Shown in pieces: positions 56,525 through 64,000 of a DNA stretch of 64,000 nucleotides. A program made the translations under genes and the position numbers. The notes beneath the pieces are model-generated. The model was not told where the DNA came from. It was given only the letters and a program-made list of their open reading frames with translations, and searched no databases. The stretch comes from Triatoma infestans (taxonomy: Eukaryota > Arthropoda > Insecta > Hemiptera > Reduviidae): positions 1-64,000 of the forward strand of contig JAAEAF010002610.1 of assembly GCA_011037195.1 (NCBI GenBank), in the 5' to 3' direction. The stretch's first letter is position 1, and every line of letters starts with the position of its first letter.

Positions 56525-56637
56525 TACTGTATCTGGGTTTTGGGATTGGTTTAGATCTTGTTTTCGCGTATTACCGCTAGATGTCGGGCCAATTAGAGTT
56601 GAATAATGTTACTTTTACACGCTAGTGAGAAAAAGTA
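56525..56637 (+). repeat. Left arm of an inverted pair with 58919-59049
   Basis: TACTGTATCTGGG, GATCTTGTTTT, TAGATGTCGGGCC, AATTAGAGTTGAATA and CTAGTGAGAAAAAGT are found in inverse order in the right arm. The pair encloses 2.3 kb that includes a SINE and the second solo LTR. Whether these are terminal repeats of one element or two separate insertions is unknown. Confidence 0.55.
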
Positions 56638-56699
56638 GAACTATAGTTACTGATTTTAGTGGAATAATTGTAATATTCAACGATTGCAGCAAACAAAAA

Positions 56700-56972
56700 T
56701 TTAATAAATAAATAAAAACCTATGGCGCAACAGCCCACGTAGGTCCAAGGCTTGCCAGACGACGATTTCAATAAGGGAGGCGAGTGGTAAACACGTCGCA
56801 GTTCCCACGCCATTTAGTCCCGGCCTCCGCTAACTAAGGCGCTACTAACTGTATCTTCTCACTTTTTATCAGGATGCTGGGTCAACACGATTTTGCCTTC
56901 ACGGGAATCGTGCCCTGAATTCTCGCACGAAAAGCCAGTGCGCTAGCCTCTAAACCAACGCGCGAGGACTTT
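56700..56972 (-). mobile_element. tRNA-derived SINE, family C, with LINE-like 3' end
   Basis: The minus strand starts TCCTCGCGCGTTGGTTTAGA and GGCTAGCGCACTGG (box A), then GGCACGATTCCCG (B-box position), a body, and ends GGGCTGTTGCGCCATAGG plus an A-rich (TTTATT-type on plus) tail. The end word GTTGCGCCAT resembles GTTGTAGCGCCATT at the 3' end of the RTE-like LINE at 22918-23940, suggesting a shared 3' end used for LINE-driven copying. Confidence 0.6.
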
Positions 56973-57019
56973 AATAAATGAAAATCAGTTTCAATTAATA
57001 TTAGCATAACCATATATTA

Positions 57020-57024
57020 GTTCA
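57020..57024 (+). repeat. 5-bp target duplication (GTTCA), left copy
   Basis: GTTCA is repeated at 57689-57693, exactly at the other end of the solo LTR. Confidence 0.85.
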
Positions 57025-57688
57025 TGTCTGATCTTGTCAAACAAAGCGGTAAGTGGACTGATTTGATAGGGTGTAGTTCTTAATGCGGGGAAACAGAGAA
57101 TACTAATTCAAATCAATATGAATAATAGAACGCTTACTTTGTAAGATGTGGACACTGGCTTAACAACGCTCCAAGGAAAGGGATCCCAAAAGGAAAAGAG
57201 AGTCGACTCCCCCACTCCCCCCTGGCCCCAGATACTTTTGTGAACGTAGATGGTGTCCTCCAGTCTAAAAGGCGAACAGATTGAAGGCCAAATAGGCATA
57301 AGTAGATTCCTTTGTATGATGTACTGTACTTAAGCGGAGAACATGCGGTGTAACGAGAATAACGGAAAACTGCGTACCCATGAAAATGCGGTGTAACGAA
57401 AGAGGCGAGAAACGACACGCTCGTATACTTTGCGGTAAACTAACAGAGAGAAAACGAAATGCACTTAATATGCGAGGTAGCACGGTGGAAAGTAGAGAGC
57501 ACTTCCGTGCGTGTACTAGCGTATGGTACAACAGTTTTCGAACAGAACTACTACAGTACTAACAGATTCGAGGTGAAACCGGACAATGTGCAATCGGAAG
57601 TTATCGTAATTACGACAACGGCCGACAGTGATATATGTGTTGCAAAAGGTATACATTGGGAGACAAAAAGGCGTCAGGAGATTAAACA
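57025..57688 (+). mobile_element. Solo LTR, copy 2 (664 bp)
   Basis: Starts TGTCTGATCTTGTCAAAC and ends GGAGATTAAACA; homologous end to end with 25058-25704 (minus). The flanking 5-bp repeat differs from that of copy 1, so each is an independent insertion. Inside, GCGGTGTAACGA occurs twice (about 57346 and 57388). There is no clear TATA box. Small insertions and many substitutions separate the copies. Confidence 0.85.
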
Positions 57689-57693
57689 GTTCA

Positions 57694-58234
57694 TATTATT
57701 GTTCATTACTTTTTACATAGCACTAATAATAGTTTATAGAACTTGCTGCTGTCTTCCATGTCTTGATCAGTCCATCCAGGTAGTTAATGAACATTCTTTA
57801 GTTCTTTTATTTCTTAATCTAGCCATCCGGTTTTTATTATTTAAGATTTTATTAACATCGCTTGATGGAACTCATTGACGATCGATGAACAATTAGCTAA
57901 CTTGGAATTTATTTCTTTAATATGGTAATAAACTATAAGCTCTTTACTTGCTAATATGATTGGTTCATTAGCGACTAAAATGATATTAATTAAAGTCTTT
58001 CTTAATAGATGCTTTATTAGGGTATTTAAAAGCCTTGTGTTATTTATTTATTACTCCCCCGGAACAATTTTATTTTCATTTCTTATGGGCTATTGAACTT
58101 AATGGTTGATTGGATGAGTTAAACTTTCTTTTAAGTGCAGCACAGAGATTCTTATTTTTATAATGTTAAAGTTTTTTATTATAGATATTCCAATGAATAT
58201 TTTTTCGGGTGAATATCAGACAGAATGAGCATTA
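57694..58234. other. AT-rich interval, no gene recognised
   Basis: No recognised feature. Confidence 0.45.
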
Positions 58235-58740
58235 ATTTTTTTTTCAGTTGTCCGAGGAATTAAGAGTGATCGTCGTGAAAAAATTTCGAAATTTGATTTT
58301 GTGAATTTTGAAAATCATGTTTTGTGGTCCCCTGAGTTCGATAAAATGTTTCAGTGAGTTATATATCTTGTATATGTAAAAAATATCTCAAGAACGAAAA
58401 TTGCAGGAAGGGCAACATTATTATTTTTGTTTTCAATTTTTCGCCATTTTTTTTCTAAACTTCATTCTTTAATTTTCTTGTTTATTATCACTTTTATTTG
58501 TAGCATTTTCCAATAAAATTGTTTTTTGTAAATGTCTGGGGGGGGGGGGCAGTGGTACCAAGCTCTCCTATGAATCAGTAAACCATACCGTTTTGGTAAC
58601 TTATACAGTACAGGAAGGAATTAAATAGTTTTAAATATACCAGGTTGGAAGAAACACGTTTACTCGAAAGTGCGACTTAACCTAATAGTTTTATAGGTTT
58701 TGCAATGTCCTCTGGCCTCCAGAAATTTTCCTAACACTAT
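58235..58740 (+). repeat. Family K copy, diverged
   Basis: TGTCCGAGGAATTAAGAGTG, GTGGTCCCCTGAGTTCG, ATATCTCAAGAACGAAAATT, a unit with 11 G (about 58540-58550), and CTCGAAAGTGCGACTTAACC follow the K order. The GT tract is lost. Confidence 0.5.
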
Positions 58741-58918
58741 CCATATATACTACAAGATCGATCCATATATACTCATAACACGAGTACATCGATGGTTGGG
58801 AGATGCCAAAGAAGCAATATTTTTTTCTGCAGTCGTTGAATAATATGACGATTATTTCACTAAGTTTAGTGAAGAAAGTTCAACTTTCACACACAAGTGT
58901 GTTAAACATTTTAAACAC

Positions 58919-59049
58919 TACTTTCTCTCACTAGTGTATAAAAGTAACTAGTGTGTAAAATTAGAATATTCAACTCTAATTAGCCCGACATCTAGCTGCA
59001 ACAAGATATGCAAAAAAACAAGATCAAAACAAATCCCAGATACAGCGTA
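58919..59049 (-). repeat. Right arm of the inverted pair with 56525-56637
   Basis: CTTTCTCTCACTAGTG, TATTCAACTCTAATT, GCCCGACATCTAG, AAACAAGATC and CCCAGATACAGCGTA mirror the left arm. About 15 bp in the middle differ by insertions. Confidence 0.55.
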
Positions 59050-59389
59050 TTTTAGCTTATACCAAACGGAAAGGTTATTGAGAGAGGAGGTATTTAACTT
59101 GAATTAATTTATATTATCAGTATGCACCTTTCATATTTTTTTATGTTCATATAAATTAAAAACATAGTTTTCTATGATTACAGTAAAAAAATCTAATATT
59201 TAACTAATGAGCAAAGTATTTTTTACAACTCTCGTCCAGCTTGACACATGAGCGCTTGAACTTCAGAAAAGTTTATATTACACGTTTCGGACACTTTTGG
59301 TTTTATTTATCAGGAACTGTCAAGGAGTAGGTCCAAGACGGCCAGGAGAGGAGTCAAATTATATTGTAATTGTTATAATTATATTTCAA

Positions 59390-59520
59390 AATTAATTTAC
59401 AGAATTAAACTAATTACTTTTATTTGTAATATTTTTCGGACAAATTCATTTACGAAGATTTTGGGTGAGCTAACAAATTAGGCTTTCCTCTTTGGCGGCC
59501 ATCGGATAATTATGATTCCA
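59390..59520 (+). repeat. Possible family K unit fragment
   Basis: ACTTTTATTTGTAATATTTT, GGACAAATTCATTTACGAAG, TTTTGGGTGAGC and GGCTTTCCTC follow a K unit without the full G tract. Confidence 0.35.
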
Positions 59521-59549
59521 CCAACTGTGGGGAGTTAAGTGAACATTTA

Positions 59550-59875
59550 GTAATAATTCTGAATTTTAAATTTTTTTTTAATCAGTAGTATGAGAAATGC
59601 ATAAATAAAGGTCATCTGAATGAGCGACAACTGGCCGCTCATCCCACAAAAACGTTCAGGCTCCTTAAAGGGAAATGAAGCGTTATTCCTTGCTCGGATG
59701 ACGACCATCTCGTTGTCTCCAAGCCAACCTGCCCTAGCACCCAAAATAGTTCCTGCCCTAGGTAATTGAGTTTGCCGAGGCATTCCCATACCATTTTTTT
59801 GAACTGATGACATATGAGCTCACTGCTTTAATGCAGGCCTGGCTATCATATAGGAGATGACAATCTCCTAATTCC
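59550..59875 (-). pseudogene. LINE RNase H fragment
   Basis: On the minus strand, AGWLGDNEMVVIRARNNASF and PFKEPERFCGMS match the RNase H stretch GHSGIxGNExADxxAR.. FxGPEPFCG. Upstream (59820-59875) a segment equivalent to SDSQAAIKAL is present in decayed form. It is the same kind of element as the next feature and may be a second copy of it. Confidence 0.65.
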
Positions 59876-60099
59876 GAACAGTTCCAGCTGATGTTCGTTT
59901 ATAAGTTTGTAGAATGATAATATTCAGTAACAGACACTTGTCCATCAAACTCAAAATATTCTCAATAATAATTGATATTAATACATTTAGTGAAATACAT
60001 TTTTTTTAATGTTTTAAAGGGTGTTTTTTGCACCGCGCTCACAAAGGTCTACTGTATTTCCCTCTGGTGAATCCTAGAATCTGGGAAGACTCTAGGCGA

Positions 60100-60735
60100 T
60101 ATTTCCCCCTGCCAAACCGGTAGGTACCTAGGTTTCTTAATCTTCTTTAGATGATAGCATCGCAGTCTTAAAGGAGGTCACTTCTATCCCTCCACAGAAT
60201 CTGTAGGTCCTCCATGCCTTCTATGCCCAGCTACTATGGTGCTCAGAGTCTACAATGCCCTGTAAGGGAGCCCGTCATAGGGGCATGAAGTTTGTTTTTG
60301 TGCAGGCCGCAGATCTTTTCTGGTCGTAACTGCCCAAAAAAATCTTTACTTGGATCATTCGTGGGAGGTTTCTCCAGAGCAATGCATCCTCCATGTTTCT
60401 GAACTCTGCCTAAGAAAGGTTGGTCGCTTATCCACAAAAGAAACCAGGCCCAATGAATGTAACCTCCCTTGCACCTTTCCTTGCCAGGGATCGGCCATCT
60501 CATTTCCTTCTGGGCCAACATTCCCAGGCACCCAGAATAGACAACTTCATCAATCATTTGCCCAGGTCATTGAATTTGCGAAGCATTCTCACATTTTCGA
60601 TCTGATGACACAGAACTCAGTGCTTTAATGGCGGCCTGGCTATCAGATAGGATCACAGTTATCTGATTCTGCTATTTCCTAAGTGACACATTTTCCAATT
60701 GTGTGAATTTCTGCCTGGAAGATGCTCTTGAAACG
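60100..60735 (-). pseudogene. LINE RNase H domain and C-terminal remnant
   Basis: Minus-strand pieces in order across frames: ITVILSDSQAAIKALSSVSS (RNase H with the catalytic Asp), FWVPGNVGPEGNEMAD, LARKGAREVTFIGPGFFCG, and near the end LTGHCRL and a decayed EEE-type Cys tail. This is the canonical order of the RNase H domain of I/LOA/R1-type LINEs. At least three frameshifts and several stops make it non-functional. The upstream reverse transcriptase is not recognised up to 60870. Confidence 0.75.
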
Positions 60736-61289
60736 CACCTGTAATAGATTCCAGGTGTTTGATCCTTAGTTCTTTCCCCATTCTTACGCGTAATGAAATT
60801 ATTGATATTTTTAAGGGAACTTTTTACCGCATTGATTGCTGTGACGGTTTTTTTTTTTTTTAAATGAATCACTAAACTATTCTCTAAAGTTGGTCACTAT
60901 CTGAGATTCTTATTAAAAAGAGATCAGCTCTAATTAGTAATAAAGTTAATTAAAAATAAGAAATTGCATTATTTGTAAGGAGATTAAACGGAAATTGGCG
61001 GTAAGACACGCTTGTGAAAGTTTACATTCCCTTGTCTCACTTATATGTCAGAATTCTCCCACAGAGTCACACATTAACAGTCCTATTTTCACATTCTATT
61101 TTCAAACCAAACCCATCTCCTTTAGCATATTTTATTTCTTTTTCCATTGCAAATACAAGGTATATATATATCTAACTTTAAAGCAGTAAAGGGTCATCAA
61201 CCTTTTGCTTGGAAAAAAAAACTGTAGTTCTAAAAAAGAGTGATTATTTCCCCCTTGCATAGAATTCATTTTTATATTTAACAAGTCTA
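60736..61289. other. AT-rich interval, no gene recognised
   Basis: A T tract lies at 60849-60861. 60700-60760 may extend the LINE fragment (EIHTIGKCVT-type sequence). Nothing else was recognised. Confidence 0.4.
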
Positions 61290-61800
61290 TGGAATTTATT
61301 TTATTTTTTCTGCTATAAGGAAATATAGCGATCGTATCAGATGTGTTCTCACTGAAAATATATGAAAATACATGTTTTTAATTGGTCTGTGCATTCTATG
61401 TATGTGAGTGTTTTTAGAATATCTGTTCAATGAAAAATTACAGGAAGTACAACGTCGATATTTCGTTTTATGCACCGTCATCGGGATTCCTCACAAATGG
61501 TCCGATCAAAATTTATGAACTGGTAGTACGCCTTTACAATATTACTTTGGATATCGAAATTCACCGGATATACGCGTCTTGAGTAATCCAGAAAGTGGGT
61601 TTGGGGAAGAAGTGGTGGTCCGAAAAGTGGTGGTAATTGGTGTGTACGTGTTGTGTGTGTGTGTGTGTATGGATCAGCATAACTCAAAAAGTCAAAACAG
61701 CAGAAAGTTCAGACTTGATATTTAGTTTAAATGCTCAAAATGGGATCCGACAATAAGGTCCAAAATCGGTCAGCCGGAAGTAAATTACTTCGATTTTTTT
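61290..61800 (+). repeat. Two family K heads in tandem
   Basis: A first head (CTGCTATAAGGAAATATAGC, CGATCGTATCAGAT) runs to about 61530. A second head starts TTACTTTGGATATCG with CACCGGATATACGCG, then (GT)n at about 61651-61669, ATGGATCAGCATAACTC and GGTCAGCCGGAAGTAAATTA. The right parts are missing. Confidence 0.55.
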
Positions 61801-62689
61801 TTTTTTTATACTGATCAGATTAAAAGTCTTGGAAGTGGATCGACATTTTCTTTTCAAATATCCTATAATCAAAGAACATAATTTATATTGTGCCAGGGTT
61901 GCAATCTGATAAACTATGCCCAGTAGCGGACATTATACTACAGTATTAAATCAATAATGTTTCTCTGTCGACCCATATAATAAATAATAATAATAATATA
62001 TTTAGCTGAGACATGCAGTTAAAAGATTGGTATCATAAAGTGAACAGACTTTCCAGTTACCATGTTGTGCCAAAAATGAAAAAATTATTGTTTTTTTTTT
62101 TTTTTTTTTTTCTTTCTATTTTCTTCTTCTTCTTGATATCTACATTTTCTACTATATTTGTTTGGACAAAATAAAAAAGATAGGATATTTTTTTTTTAAC
62201 AAAAGAAGTATGAAAAGAAGTTGCTGACGTTTGCAAAAAAAAAAAAAACCTGTTATCTTTTTTAGAAGTGATGTGGTGTTGCAGTTTATCATGAACTTAA
62301 AACTATTTATTTATAGCTGTGAAGCAAGATGATGGTCAAGTTATGTCTCTATTGCCTCTGTCTGTCTCTCTTTCAGTGTAATCATGCGCATTGATTATAT
62401 TGTTCAGTTATTAATGCAGTAGAATTGTTTATTGCTGCTAAACTGCAACAATAGTAATGCTGCAACATTGTTGGAAATATTGCTGAGCAGAATATAATAA
62501 ATTATTATATAGGGAAACTGTAATTTACCTTGTCCATACTAGAGAAGCACCTTAGGAGAAAGTCAGTCGTATGGATGATTCATATCAGATTTCTAGTTCC
62601 TCTTTACCGCTTGTTATAGGACACATTGTTTACACTGCCTTTGTTTTCTGTTATTACTTTATATTTGGTTTATCTTTTCTTTATATTTT
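61801..62689. other. AT-rich interval, no gene recognised
   Basis: A short (AAT)n run at 61981-61999 and a long T tract at 62091-62111 are present. No gene recognised. Confidence 0.45.
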
Positions 62690-62944
62690 CCCTCATCTGG
62701 TGGTGATAAGAGGAAGTTTAGTGATTATATCAATTTTACTAAATTGTGTTTTCATCAGCAATATATGTTTTGAAAATGGATATCCAGATTAAGAAAGAAA
62801 AAAAACATTTTTAACGAATATACTTTATGTGAAACAAATATCTCAAAAGTGTTACAATATAGAAAGCTCAAACTTGATATTTTACAATAACACGAAAGTT
62901 TCGGTTAAAAACCACCAACCGGAAGTGCGACTTCAGTGAAATGA

Positions 62945-63136
62945 TTTTTGTTGTTGTTGTTGTTGGTTCTGCAGAGCTGGAAAGCGGTTAGAGAGATTTT
63001 CCGTGATAGCCTGCTTTTTTTGGCGGTCATCGACCAGTTTCGAGCGTTGACACAAATATCCTGATGATGGGCGAACGCCCGAAACCCGGTTGATGGCCAC
63101 CAAAAAGAAGCAGGCTATCACGAAAAATATCACTGA
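62945..63136 (+). mobile_element. HH element copy 9, short fold-back
   Basis: The left tail is a GTT repeat then GGTTCTGCAGAGCTGGAAAG; the left arm runs through GATTTTCCGTGATAGCCTGC to GTTTCGAGCG. The right arm goes back from the core to GCAGGCTATCACGAAAAATA with CACTGAT. The inner loop is almost deleted, leaving arms of about 85 bp next to each other. Confidence 0.7.
63056..63096 (+). ncRNA. Hammerhead-ribozyme-like motif (HH copy 9)
   Basis: ATATC, CTGATGA (63061-63067), GGGC-GAAC-GCCC, GAAAC, CCGGTT, GATGG. Stem II is perfect. An extra C lengthens the ACCGGT element to ACCCGGT, and the cleavage triplet would be GUU instead of GUC. Confidence 0.45.
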
Positions 63137-63310
63137 TCAATTTTTTTTTTTTTAATCTTTCCCGAATTTCTCTTAATTTTTTTTACGATTTTCTTTAAAC
63201 TACATATACTATTTCATAGAAAAATGTCCAACCCTTTTTTATTTCCAACATTTTTCCAGGAAAATTGATTTTTGAGGGGGGGGGGGTTCTGGGGGAATCT
63301 GTGGCTTTAG

Positions 63311-63734
63311 TTTTTAGGTTAATATAAGCAGAATGGCCGTGTAGGAATGCCGTAAAATTATAAAATTGGCAACACTGATTGACGGTTTAAAGAAGTAGTA
63401 GTATTTGTAGAACGGTAAAGGTTATAAGTTGTTTTTAAAGGTCAATTAAGTAAATGTAAGGAATCAAATATACAAGGAATTTGAAATATTATCGTTTATA
63501 TTACACGCTTGTACCTTCCATTTCCGTTCGAGGATTGCCTATAGTCCCCTTTCTTCCCAGTGATGAATTCAGTGCACCATGTTTATCACTTATAATTCAC
63601 CTTGGGTTGCCAAAATAAAGATTGCTGAAGTTCTACCGTAGAAATTACCTCCTCCGAATAAATAGTCTTAGTTGGATATCATAACTGTCTAGATAAAAAA
63701 GCACATGTACATTGTATTTTTGTTAGGGAAGAAA
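63311..63734. other. AT-rich interval, no gene recognised
   Basis: No feature recognised. Confidence 0.45.
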
Positions 63735-64000
63735 ATTTAAATTAATTTATTAATTAAAATAAATTAAAATAATTAACCTTAATAAAATTTATTAAAATTA
63801 AATTATTAATTAAATAATTAAAAAATTAAATTATTAAATTAAATAAGAAAAGTCAAGTATTAATTAATAATTAAAATAAATTAAATTATTAATTAAATAA
63901 TTAATTAAATTAAATTACTTAATAAAATAATAAAATTAACTTAAGTATTAATAAAAAAATAATTGAAACAATTAAATGAAAATTATGAATTAAATAATTA
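63735..64000. repeat. Almost pure A/T tract of AATTAAAT-like repeats
   Basis: Imperfect repeats of TTAATTAAA and AAATTATTAATT run to the window end with very few G or C. The array may continue beyond the window. It is low-complexity, with no coding content. Confidence 0.85.

Larger units (their letters stand above)
62690..63310 (+). repeat. Family K copy split by an HH element
   Basis: Head GATAAGAGGAAGTTTAGTG, ATATCTCAAAAGTGTTAC and CACCAACCGGAAGTGCG; after the insertion, TTTACGATTTTCTTTAAACT, TTTTTCCAGGAAAATTGA and a run of 10 G (about 63277-63286). The head has lost its microsatellite. Confidence 0.55.

Noticed and set aside
57459..57878. 139-residue frame shared with 25006-25233
   Set aside because: The similarity is confined to the solo LTRs and stops at their ends (57688 and 25058). 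It is LTR sequence, not a gene.
2459..63136. CRISPR array formed by the repeated HH core
   Set aside because: Copies are kilobases apart, in both orientations, with no regular spacers; the genome is eukaryotic.

Overview
The window is AT-rich eukaryotic DNA in which no intact host gene can be supported. What can be recognised is a dense, nested set of mobile-element remains: Jockey-like, RTE-like and RNase H-bearing LINEs, a Tc1/mariner element, a Harbinger-type element, solo LTRs, a Penelope-like endonuclease fragment, tRNA-derived SINEs and several non-autonomous families. This mix, with short poly-A or (AAT)n LINE tails and many microsatellites, suggests an arthropod, most likely an insect. 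The species cannot be named from the sequence.

Layout. 0-6 kb: a diverged SINE, then a cluster of a dispersed family here called family K, with hammerhead-ribozyme-like elements (here called HH) and a 964-bp TA-flanked inverted-repeat element inserted in it. 8-11.3 kb: a SINE and duplicated Jockey-like 3' ends on the minus strand. 11.3-14.6 kb: K and HH remains, a Penelope-like GIY-YIG fragment and a LINE RNase H/C-terminal fragment with an (AAT)n tail. 16-20.4 kb: K copies around a complete 1394-bp Tc1-like element. 22.8-26.4 kb: a K copy split by an RTE-like LINE and a SINE, then a Jockey copy split by a solo LTR. 28-33 kb: an HH copy with an 11-bp target duplication and two LINE remnants. 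34.3-36.3 kb: the clearest K copy and a short inverted-repeat element. 41.4-45 kb: two K copies and a large fold-back HH element with a 13-bp target duplication. 45.9-52.4 kb: an LTR-like segment, a LINE RNase H fragment and a K copy split by a 1080-bp Harbinger-type element. 56.3-60.8 kb: an HH copy, a SINE, a second solo LTR, a 115-130-bp inverted pair and LINE RNase H fragments. 61.3-63.3 kb: K copies, one split by an HH element. The window ends in almost pure A/T.

The most interesting signal is the HH family. At least nine sites, on both strands, carry CTGANGA, a GGGC/GCCC hairpin, then GAAAC and GGTC, with flanks that can pair as CATC/GATG. This is the order of a hammerhead ribozyme core. 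Several copies sit in fold-back structures and are bordered by direct repeats of 11-16 bp. A Penelope-like endonuclease fragment lies in the same window, and hammerhead motifs are known from Penelope-like elements. A non-autonomous Penelope-related or retrozyme-like family is therefore the leading, unproven, interpretation.

Family K is the other large unexplained component. It has inverted ends (ACTTTCTCTTACTCC / GGAGTAAGAGAAAGT), an internal GT-rich microsatellite, and roughly 250-300-bp internal units that each begin with CCGGAAGTGCG and carry a G-rich tract. It serves as the landing pad for most younger insertions, which gives a relative order of events.
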